Source: Verrucomicrobiota bacterium
GTDB lineage: Bacteria > Verrucomicrobiota > Verrucomicrobiia > Limisphaerales > JACDHS01
Direction of reading: 5' to 3'
Assembly: GCA_013820875.1 (NCBI GenBank)
Contig: JACDHS010000025.1
Coordinates: 1-45,834, forward strand
Length of the DNA: 45,834 bases
Under the pieces are notes generated by a model. It ran no database searches. It was not told the origin of the DNA and saw only the letters and a list, made by a program, of their open reading frames with translations. This document shows positions 8,755-15,152 of the stretch, piece by piece (the first letter of the stretch is position 1; each line of letters opens with the position of its first letter). The position numbers and the translations under genes were made by a program.

Positions 8755-9497
8755 ATAAGGTAACTGGATACGAATTAGATCGGCTGGCTCCGCGCGGGCG
8801 TCCTCCAGGTTCTCCGGTGATGGAACAAACCTGGTCCGATCTGCTCTTCCTGCATTGGCCAATCAGCACCAAGTTCCTGCGCCCGCTCATTCCGGCGCCT
8901 TTGGAGATCGACCTGTTCGAGAATCATTCATGGATTGGCATCACTCCCTTTACCATTTCGAACCTGCGTGTTGAAGGACTGCCACAGATACCCGGTTTGA
9001 GTTCTCTTTATGAAATAAACGTGCGCACTTATGTTCACTATCGTGGCATGCCGGGGGTCTGGTTCTTTTCCCTGGATGCTTCCAAACTGGTTCCGGCCCT
9101 TGCAGCGCGCCTGCTTTATTCGCTGCCCTATCACAAAGCATCGATTGAGTTTGATGCTTCACTGAATGGAACCTTTCGGGTGGCATCCAAACGATTGGAC
9201 ACGTTGGATGCAGGACTGGAAGTGATATGGAAGGAAGGGATTAATCTTCGTTCACCGGATGTGAACTCTTTGGCTTTCTTTCTGGCGGAGAGATATTGTC
9301 TCTATTCTGCCGATCAGGATCACCTGTATCGCGCCCGCATTTATCATGCTCCCTGGCAGCTTCGGGACGCCGAGTCCATCGGGTTTCGTTCCACGCTCTT
9401 CTCAGCAATGGGGTTGCCCGACCCAACCACTCCGCCGCTCCTACATTGTGCCCGAAAGCAGAATGTAGAAGTCTGGCCGAGTGAGACGTTGCTTTAG
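8751..9497 (+). CDS. YqjF family protein (DUF2071)
   Basis: The protein has 248 residues and belongs to the YqjF/DUF2071 family, judged by EQTWSDLLFLHWPIS, LRPLIPAPLEID, WIGITPFTISNLRVEG and YEINVRTYVHYRGMPGVWFF. Family members are small cytoplasmic proteins of uncertain biochemical function. The ATG at 8751 overlaps the dop stop as ATGA, which implies translational coupling; an in-frame ATG at 8727 would lengthen the protein by eight residues and overlap dop more. It is the third gene of the ARC-dop operon. Its link to pupylation may be real or incidental. Its stop overlaps by a few bases the stop of the convergent GlsB-like gene. Confidence 0.85.
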   Translation: MNKVTGYELDRLAPRGRPPGSPVMEQTWSDLLFLHWPISTKFLRPLIPAPLEIDLFENHSWIGITPFTISNLRVEGLPQIPGLSSLYEINVRTYVHYRGMPGVWFFSLDASKLVPALAARLLYSLPYHKASIEFDASLNGTFRVASKRLDTLDAGLEVIWKEGINLRSPDVNSLAFFLAERYCLYSADQDHLYRARIYHAPWQLRDAESIGFRSTLFSAMGLPDPTTPPLLHCARKQNVEVWPSETLL

Positions 9498-9763
9498 GTT
9501 TTGACCCGCGTGTCAGTGCCACGTCGGAACAGCAAGCGATAGAGCAACAAGAGAACAATTGCGCCGCCTACTGCCGCAATGAAACCGGCGGGCTCTCCTG
9601 CAGCATACCATCCCGCCGCCTGGCCGATCATTTTTGCAATGAACGCGCCGGCAATACCTAGCAGCGCGGTGATAATAAATCCGCCGGGGTCTTTGCCGGG
9701 CATAACTAATTTGGCAACCACACCTACGACGAGTCCGATTAAGAATGTAATAATTAGATCCAT
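9494..9763 (-). CDS. GlsB/YeaQ/YmgE family membrane protein
   Basis: This 89-residue protein has three hydrophobic segments: IITFLIGLVVGVVAKLVM, FIITALLGIAGAFIAKMIG and FIAAVGGAIVLLLLYRLLF. These and the PGKDPGG motif after the first helix define the transglycosylase-associated/YeaQ family. It should be an inner-membrane protein, often linked to envelope or general stress; no enzyme activity is established for the family. The start at 9763 is supported by AAGGAGG just upstream. The frame stays open to 9838, but that extension lacks a ribosome-binding site. Confidence 0.9.
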   Translation of the reverse strand: MDLIITFLIGLVVGVVAKLVMPGKDPGGFIITALLGIAGAFIAKMIGQAAGWYAAGEPAGFIAAVGGAIVLLLLYRLLFRRGTDTRVKT

Positions 9764-9903
9764 AGATAACCTCCTTGAGGTTAAACCTCCTTTAGAAATC
9801 ACGCAGTTCAATCGGGCCAAACCCTGAACGTTTTTCATCCGTTCCCACCCTGTTCATCAATTGATTTCAGGTGCGCATAAACTACGTTGCATTGAGGTGC
9901 TTT

Positions 9904-10233
9904 ATGATCCGCTTTTTTCCCCTTTTACTGGCGACACTTTTTCTGGTCGGTTGCGCAACAGGCCGAAAAATTGATTGGAGCACGAGGATCAATAACTACA
10001 CCTATGACCAGGCGATCGTGGAACTGGGGCCGCCGGATAGATCGGCTCAATTGAGTGACGGTTCGACCATCGCCGAGTGGTATCAACGGCGTTCCGGCCC
10101 TTCCATTGGATTGGGAACCGGGATTGGGCACGGCCCCGTGGGTGTCGGGGTGGGCGTTCCGATTACCGGCCCGAGAACTCAAGTGATGCGGCTCGCTTTT
10201 GGGTCGGATGGAGTTCTGCGATCGGTAAACTAA
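9904..10233 (+). CDS. small glycine-rich lipoprotein
   Basis: This protein of about 109 residues starts at ATG 9904, preceded by GAGGTG. A hydrophobic N-terminus ends in the lipobox LVGC, so it is expected to be lipid-anchored. A segment YDQAIVELGPPDRSAQLSDG resembles the SmpA/BamE-like fold seen in many small outer-membrane lipoproteins, where a conserved GPPD turn follows a helix. A glycine/valine-rich stretch at about residues 65-85 is followed by a short conserved-looking beta end, MRLAFGSDGVLRSV. Specific function is unknown. Two small basic ORFs follow on the same strand 25 bp downstream and may be cotranscribed. Confidence 0.75.
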   Translation: MIRFFPLLLATLFLVGCATGRKIDWSTRINNYTYDQAIVELGPPDRSAQLSDGSTIAEWYQRRSGPSIGLGTGIGHGPVGVGVGVPITGPRTQVMRLAFGSDGVLRSVN

Positions 10234-10258
10234 TAACAAATCAAACGACAGGATTTAT

Positions 10259-10426
10259 ATGGCGGGAAACAAAGGCAAACCCAGCGGTAAAGTAGCTGAA
10301 ACGAAAAAAGATCCCGGCAAGCATGGCGATTTAAAAGAAATCGGGGGGCAGGCCGGCGCGAAAAAGAAACAGCTTAGCAAACAACCGGTCTTAGGTGCGG
10401 GTAGCCATTCTCACAGAAAATTATGA
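10259..10426 (+). CDS. small basic hypothetical protein (55 aa)
   Basis: This short ORF encodes 55 residues and is rich in lysine, glycine and glutamine, with no hydrophobic core. It begins MAGNKGKPSGKVAE and ends SHSHRKL. Composition suggests a disordered nucleic-acid-binding or stress protein, but I recognise no family. AGGA lies about eight bases before the ATG. Its stop overlaps the next start as ATGA (10423-10426), a typical sign of translational coupling, and this is the main reason to believe both are genes. It follows the lipoprotein gene by 25 bp. Confidence 0.5.
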   Translation: MAGNKGKPSGKVAETKKDPGKHGDLKEIGGQAGAKKKQLSKQPVLGAGSHSHRKL

Positions 10427-10629
10427 AGCATGCGACGAAACGGCCTGGCGATGAACTGCGCGAAAAAAGCAGAACGGTTGGGAGACCACCAAAGCGCGTT
10501 CCGCAGAAGCCCAGGCAGGTAGGTGAGCAAACCGATGAACTGGGTGTGACGCGCGGTCAAAACGCCGAGAAGGGAAATACAACCAAGCCGGAGACCATCC
10601 GCACTGGGGATGAAGCGGCAGCGCATTGA
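10423..10629 (+). CDS. small hydrophilic hypothetical protein (68 aa)
   Basis: The 68-residue product is strongly charged, lacks hydrophobic stretches and looks disordered. It contains RPGDELREKSR, VGRPPKRVPQKPRQ and near its end ETIRTGDEAAAH. Its ATG overlaps the stop of the preceding 55-residue ORF. Disorder, size and charge are reminiscent of Pup/UBact modifiers, and IRTGD recalls their Arg-Thr/Ser-Gly-Glu ending. However, five residues follow the motif and the C-terminus is His, so it is not a convincing modifier. It is described as a hypothetical protein only. Confidence 0.5.
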   Translation: MKHATKRPGDELREKSRTVGRPPKRVPQKPRQVGEQTDELGVTRGQNAEKGNTTKPETIRTGDEAAAH

Positions 10630-10808
10630 GGGGAGTATTTGACCACAGAGGCACAGAGCGGCAAGTCGCAGTCGGCGTAGCGCAGGTTTTCCTGGATTTT
10701 CTAATCCGCCTGCCGCCGGGATTGCCGGGAGCGTTCGGCGTGTCTAATCCGATTTGGCGAGATTCGATGTTCCGGAACGATTTTTCCGGGAAAACGCCTT
10801 ACGAAGGG

Positions 10809-11186
10809 CGATTTACGCTGATTATCGGTCTACGACAAGCTGACGTGAGGCGATTTACGGCGTACATCGGTCCACGACAGGCTGTCGAAAGGCGTTTTAC
10901 GGCGTACATCGGTCTTCGACAGGCTGTCGAGAGACGATTTACGGCGTACATCGGTCTACGACAGGCTGTCGAGAGGCGATTTACGGCGTACATCGGTCTA
11001 CGACAGGCTGTCGAGAGGCGATTTACGGCGTACATCGGTCCATGTCAGGCTGACGTGAGGCGTTTTACGGCGTACATCGGTCCACGTCAGGCTGACGTGA
11101 GGTGTTTTACGGCGTACATCGGTCCACGTCAGGCTGACGTGAGGTGTTTTACGGCGTACATCGGTCTACGACAAGCTGTCCGGCGA
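10809..11186. repeat. 42-bp minisatellite, nine copies, with a hairpin in each unit
   Basis: Nine head-to-tail units of 42 bp run from 10809 to 11186. The conserved part is TTTACGGCGTACATCGGTC, and the variable part centres on a short palindrome. In units 2-5 the palindrome reads CGACAG-g-CTGTCG; in units 6-8 it reads (C/T)GTCAG-g-CTGAC(G), extended to CACGTCAG-g-CTGACGTG in units 7 and 8. Units 1 and 9 are degenerate edges. Since 42 is a multiple of three, both strands stay open across the array and the resulting 14-residue protein repeats are not evidence for coding. The array lies between the small basic ORFs and the 3' end of mlaD, ending 58 bp from the mlaD stop. Positions 10630-10808 hold no feature I can support. 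Confidence 0.95.
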
Positions 11187-11244
11187 ATATCGGCTAACGT
11201 CCAGCGGATTGGAAATCGCTACGAGCGCCATCTGCGTCGGGATC

Positions 11245-12555
11245 TTACCGCCGCGTACCTGGATGAGACGGGCGCGGATCGTCCATAGTTCCAGCGGGTT
11301 CCTCCCGAGTTTCTCTGTCACTGTCGGTGCGTTTGGTTCGGAACGCGGAGCGCAACAACCAATGCCGCTTCAACCCTTGCACGAGGTCGTCGGTGTTGAC
11401 GATAGCACTGGAGATTGCGCTGAGGATATTTGTATTCGCTTGCACCTGGGCATTCAGGTTGCTCGTGAGATTTGCCAGGTTTTCCAGGGACGAATTCAGG
11501 TTGGAAACAAGTGTGGTCAGGTTGGTGTCGGTGTTCGCCAGGGTCTTGTCCGCCGTGGCCAAAGTCTGATCCGCAGTGCGCAAGGCTTCGTCCGCTGATT
11601 TCAAGGTGCTTTCGAGTTGCAGGCTGATGTTCGTCGGCAGGAGCCATTCTCCCAAGGCGCCTTTTGGTTCACGCAGGTTCTCCGTGATATGTGTCAGGTT
11701 CGTGACAATCGGACGACTCTCCGCCAGCAAACTGCTCAACTGCGAGGTCGCCTCCGTCGCGTTTGTAAAGACATCGGTCAACTGATTCGTGAGATTTAAA
11801 ATATTGGGAAGAGCGTTTTCAACTGTGTTGACGATCGTCTCCAAACGTTCAGTGAGGGCAGGGGATTCTATGGGGTCGATCCAGAACGGTTCGCTCTCTG
11901 CTCGAGGTATATAAAAGTCCAGCGGGGCGGCCTCTATTACTTCATTCAAGCGTTGATTCAGGACCACCAGGACTTCATTGGTTGCTTCGGTATAAAGAGC
12001 GTGTTGGTTGTAAGTGGGGTTCTCTTTGCGGACATCCTCGAAAATTTCGCTAAATATCTGCTTAAACAAGCTGACTTTCTTTTTATTGAACTTGTCGGGG
12101 TCCAACACGAACGCATCCTTGTTGTTCTCATGAACTGTTGGTGTGCCTTCTCGACCTTTCAAAACCTCGATATAACGGTTCCCCAGGAAATCTGCCGGGG
12201 CTACTCGCACTTGCGAATCCGTCCAGATATAACCGTAATTCGGCTCGCGGATATTGAAACGGACCGTCACGCCGTAATAGGCGTCGGGTTCATTAGGAAT
12301 CACTTCCGTGAGATTGCCGACATCGAACCCCATCAACTTAACCGTGTCACCGGGTTTCAATCCGGCGGCGTTGTTCAGTCCGGTTTCATAAACGATTTTG
12401 GTATCAAACCACCCTTTGCGCATGGCGGTGTGATAGACGTAATACACAAACCCCGCGAGAAGCAGCAGGGTAGCGATGGTCACGAACAGGCCAACGGTCC
12501 GCTCCACGCGACTGAGCCGGGTTCGGAGTTGTGGTGTGAGATCTTGCAGCGCCAT
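11245..12555 (-). CDS. mlaD: MlaD-family (MCE) substrate-binding protein
   Basis: The 436-residue protein has a cytoplasmic N-terminus, one transmembrane helix (about 20-41) and an MCE domain (about 52-150), seen in YETGLNNAAGLKPGDTVKLMGFDVGNLTEV and ending PADFLGNRYIEVLKG. A long helical region follows (about 225-405) with many short Asn/Thr/Leu-rich heptad-like repeats, such as TADKTLANTDTNL, which likely forms a coiled coil reaching into the periplasm. MCE proteins form hexamers that carry phospholipids between membranes. It is the last gene of the mlaE-mlaF-mlaD operon; its start lies one base beyond the mlaF stop. The last 30 residues are basic and disordered. Confidence 0.9.
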   Translation of the reverse strand: MALQDLTPQLRTRLSRVERTVGLFVTIATLLLLAGFVYYVYHTAMRKGWFDTKIVYETGLNNAAGLKPGDTVKLMGFDVGNLTEVIPNEPDAYYGVTVRFNIREPNYGYIWTDSQVRVAPADFLGNRYIEVLKGREGTPTVHENNKDAFVLDPDKFNKKKVSLFKQIFSEIFEDVRKENPTYNQHALYTEATNEVLVVLNQRLNEVIEAAPLDFYIPRAESEPFWIDPIESPALTERLETIVNTVENALPNILNLTNQLTDVFTNATEATSQLSSLLAESRPIVTNLTHITENLREPKGALGEWLLPTNISLQLESTLKSADEALRTADQTLATADKTLANTDTNLTTLVSNLNSSLENLANLTSNLNAQVQANTNILSAISSAIVNTDDLVQGLKRHWLLRSAFRTKRTDSDRETREEPAGTMDDPRPSHPGTRR

Positions 12556-12556
12556 A

Positions 12557-13333
12557 TCAAATAGAAATTTCGCCCGTTAAATCGCGCCAAAGTTCATCCT
12601 GGCTGCGGGCTAACTCTGCCTTTCCACCAAGCAAGTGCCAACGCTTCTTTTTCACCATCGCAAAATGAGTGCCGAGATTTGCCCAATCCCGGAAATCGTC
12701 GGTCGTCAGGACAAGCGTCATCGGATGGCCTTCAAAAATTGAACCTTCCGCAAGTTTTTGCAGAAAATCCTGCCACCACGCCATGTAGCGGGCGCCGATG
12801 CTCGGTTTATCAATCAGGAGAAGCTCTGGTTTGAGAGCCAACGCTCGCGCCAGGCCAACGCGCTGTTGCCATGGGGGACTGAGAGCGCCGATGGTGTTGT
12901 GCGCAAAGGGAGTGAGTCCGGTGCATTCGAGAATCGAATGAATGCGTTCTTCCGATTCGGCTGCGCTCAAGTTTTCATGGTAGCGAAGGGGCAGGGCGAT
13001 GTTTTCCACAACAGTTAATTGTCGAAACATTCTCCCGCCATTCTCGAACACCACTCCAATGCGGCGACGTTCCTCCATGAGTTCACTCTCCTCCAGGTTT
13101 CCCTGCTGTTTTCCGAAGATCGTAACGAAACCTTTGGCTGGTCGTTGCAAACCTGCCGCCGTCAACAACAGGTCGGTTTTTCCTGAACTATGCAAACCGC
13201 CGATGACCCAAAATTCGTTCTTTGCCACCTCCCACTGCACGTCCGCGATCACGACCACTTCGGTGCGAAATGCAGATGCCACCGAAACGTCATTCATTTC
13301 GAGCACCGTTGGTTTTTGTTCGGTCGGATTCAC
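12557..13333 (-). CDS. mlaF: MlaF-family ABC ATPase subunit with degenerate catalytic motifs
   Basis: Position and overall sequence mark this 258-residue protein as the nucleotide-binding subunit of the Mla-type transporter. The P-loop GLHSSGKT (46-53) keeps Lys52 and Thr53. The other motifs are altered: the Q-loop glutamine is Glu97 (VFENGG), the signature LSGGQ is LSPPW (151-155), the Walker B catalytic glutamate is Lys176 (LLLIDKP), the D-loop is SIGAR (178-182), and the switch histidine is Thr211 (LTTDD). A normal hydrolysis cycle is therefore doubtful, although ATP binding may persist. The frame is intact and the gene is tightly packed: GTG start one base after the mlaE stop, and stop one base before the mlaD start. 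This argues against simple decay. Confidence 0.85.
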   Translation of the reverse strand: MNPTEQKPTVLEMNDVSVASAFRTEVVVIADVQWEVAKNEFWVIGGLHSSGKTDLLLTAAGLQRPAKGFVTIFGKQQGNLEESELMEERRRIGVVFENGGRMFRQLTVVENIALPLRYHENLSAAESEERIHSILECTGLTPFAHNTIGALSPPWQQRVGLARALALKPELLLIDKPSIGARYMAWWQDFLQKLAEGSIFEGHPMTLVLTTDDFRDWANLGTHFAMVKKKRWHLLGGKAELARSQDELWRDLTGEISI

Positions 13334-13334
13334 G

Positions 13335-14189
13335 TTAGATCACAAGGTAAACGATGATGAACAAAGCATCCAAAAAGAGGCAGGCGACGACACAGTGACC
13401 TACCGCGCGAGTGGTCGCACCGGCTACATGTTCGATCCGCAACGGTTGCGCCAGACCTTGAAAGCAGGTCACCACGGCAATGATGCTGCCGAACAGGATT
13501 GTCTTGAGCGCGAGCAGGGCGAAGTCCTGCCATTGCAGTGACGCCGCAAGTTGATTGAAGTAATCCGCCGGCATCAAAGGAACATCCTGGAGAAACGCAA
13601 AGGCGTAACCGCTAAAGACCGAGATGATGATCAAATAAACGGTGAGAGAGAAAATGGAGAGCGCCATGCCAATGACGCGCGGCACCACAAGGTAATGGAC
13701 TGGATCAATGCCGAGTGCTTCCAATGCTTCTACTTCGCCCATGGCACGGGCGGTGCCGAGTTCCACCACGGTGGCGGTTCCGATTCGTGCCAGGACAAGA
13801 ATCGCAGTGAGGAGCGGTCCAAGCTCACGCACGATGACTGTTACCATAACTGTCCCGGCATAATTCTGCGCGCCAACTCGTGTAAGCAATGAAACTGTCT
13901 GGCCAATGATAATCAGTCCGAGGGCGATTCCCAAAAAAGTCACCATTGGCAGCAAACGAACTCCGGCCCGATAAATCTGTTCGCTGACGAGAGGGCGGAT
14001 GAGACGTTGGGCGACATGGGATTTTGTGACAATGACACCCGCGGTAATCAGCGCAAAAGCGCCAAGCCCGCGGATTGCTTCAGTGAACGCCAGGAGTTTT
14101 CGTCCGATCCAGTGTAAATAAGTGGGCGGCAACGGAGCAATGTGCGCCGGTTCCGGATGTTCCGATGGTTTGCTCGCACTCTGTTGCAC
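13335..14189 (-). CDS. mlaE: MlaE-family ABC permease
   Basis: This 284-residue integral membrane protein has a basic/proline-rich N-terminus (about 1-30), an interfacial helix and about five membrane segments. The family landmarks are present: LPMVTFLGIALGLIIIGQTV, VIVRELGPLLTAILVLARIG, and the coupling segment EVEALEALGIDPVHYLVVPR. It should form the inner-membrane core of a phospholipid transporter with the MlaF and MlaD encoded directly downstream. The start is GTG at 14189 without a clear ribosome-binding site. It is divergent from the J-domain gene. Unlike the ATPase subunit, this permease looks normal. Confidence 0.9.
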   Translation of the reverse strand: MQQSASKPSEHPEPAHIAPLPPTYLHWIGRKLLAFTEAIRGLGAFALITAGVIVTKSHVAQRLIRPLVSEQIYRAGVRLLPMVTFLGIALGLIIIGQTVSLLTRVGAQNYAGTVMVTVIVRELGPLLTAILVLARIGTATVVELGTARAMGEVEALEALGIDPVHYLVVPRVIGMALSIFSLTVYLIIISVFSGYAFAFLQDVPLMPADYFNQLAASLQWQDFALLALKTILFGSIIAVVTCFQGLAQPLRIEHVAGATTRAVGHCVVACLFLDALFIIVYLVI

Positions 14190-14256
14190 TGTTGGAAACT
14201 AGTTTTGACAACGGGGTTGGTCAAAGTGGTTTTCAAAACATCTACTACCTGCTGAG

Positions 14257-14286
14257 ACGAAGCTTTGCGAAGTTCTTTAGCTTCGT
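14257..14286. other. hairpin in the mlaE/J-domain gene intergenic region
   Basis: ACGAAGCT at 14257-14264 pairs perfectly with AGCTTCGT at 14279-14286 around a 14-base loop. It lies just upstream of the proposed start of the J-domain gene and could be in its leader RNA. No T-tract follows, so it is not a standard terminator. Function is speculative. Confidence 0.35.
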
Positions 14287-14299
14287 TACGATTCGCCGG

Positions 14300-15046
14300 T
14301 TGCAACATTCTGAACCAAACCATTACGCGACGCTCGGGCTGCATGGCCAATGCACACCGGATCAAATTCGTTCCGCTTACCGGCTCCTTGCCAAACAATT
14401 CCACCCGGACGTAAACCGTGATTGCGCCGAAGCTTTGGCCCGCACCCAGGAACTTAATGCTGCCTACGAAATCCTGAGTGATCCGGAAACACGTCGGGCC
14501 TACGACGAATCGCGAAATCGGCCGAAGCAACGCGGTGCTGCAACCCGCAGTTCAACGGCAGAGCGGAATATTAAAGAAGAAGTGCATCTAAGAATGGAAG
14601 AGTTCCTTCGCGGCACGACCATGGAAGTGCGGGTGAACGATCCAGCAAATCCGGACGGCCCGGAAACCTACGACCTGGTTGTTCCACCGGAGACGGCGCC
14701 CGGAACCCGGTTCAAAATACCGCGAGAAGGACATTTCGAAGGCGGCTTCGTCACGGTGCAGGTCCGGGCCCGGGCCGATTTTCGCTTCAAGGTTCGTGGT
14801 TCCGATTTGCGTTGTGATTTACGCATTTCCTTTCAGCGCGCCGCTCAAGGGGGATCGGAAATGGTCCAGGGGATCAGTGGCAGGGTTCGGGTCGATATCC
14901 CACGCGGAGTGGGACGCAACGAGGTTATCCGCATTTCCGGCGAGGGATTACCAAAACCGCGAGGGGGGCGGGGCGATCTGCTGGTGCGGATTCAATACAG
15001 GCCTGAAGTCCGCATTTTACGTCCCACTACCAGGCGAACAGGTTAA
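14300..15046 (+). CDS. J-domain co-chaperone (CbpA-like)
   Basis: The protein has about 248 residues from a TTG at 14300. Residues 8-68 are a J-domain beginning HYATLGL, with the essential HPD at 35-37 and the end NAAYEILSDPETRRAYDESR. A short linker follows, without the G/F-rich and zinc-finger regions of DnaJ. Two substrate-binding beta domains then resemble the CbpA/DnaJ C-terminus, with VVPPETAPGTRFKIPREG and RVDIPRGVGRNEVIRISGEG. It should stimulate a DnaK. The open frame extends to an ATG at 14165, but that would overlap the divergent mlaE start and add 45 residues with no domain. The exact start is uncertain. Confidence 0.8.
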   Translation: MQHSEPNHYATLGLHGQCTPDQIRSAYRLLAKQFHPDVNRDCAEALARTQELNAAYEILSDPETRRAYDESRNRPKQRGAATRSSTAERNIKEEVHLRMEEFLRGTTMEVRVNDPANPDGPETYDLVVPPETAPGTRFKIPREGHFEGGFVTVQVRARADFRFKVRGSDLRCDLRISFQRAAQGGSEMVQGISGRVRVDIPRGVGRNEVIRISGEGLPKPRGGRGDLLVRIQYRPEVRILRPTTRRTG

Positions 15047-15152
15047 AGAGATTAACGTTGTTCCTCGCTGTTTTCGGTGGAACCCGATGCAGTGTCCGTA
15101 ATCCAGCGAGACATCTGCAACCAACAACGCAAATTCAACCTAATTTTCAGCG

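Noticed and set aside
10423-10629. Pup/UBact-like modifier
   Set aside because: The protein is disordered and has IRTGD near the end, but five more residues follow and the C-terminus is His, with no Gly-Glu or Gly-Gln ending.
10809-11186. CRISPR array
   Set aside because: The repeats are contiguous with no unique spacers, and no cas genes are present.
10626-11288. 220-residue open frame with 14-residue repeats across the minisatellite
   Set aside because: The 42-bp unit is a multiple of three, so frames stay open on both strands without selection. There is no start signal or domain, and DNA-level palindromes explain the pattern better.
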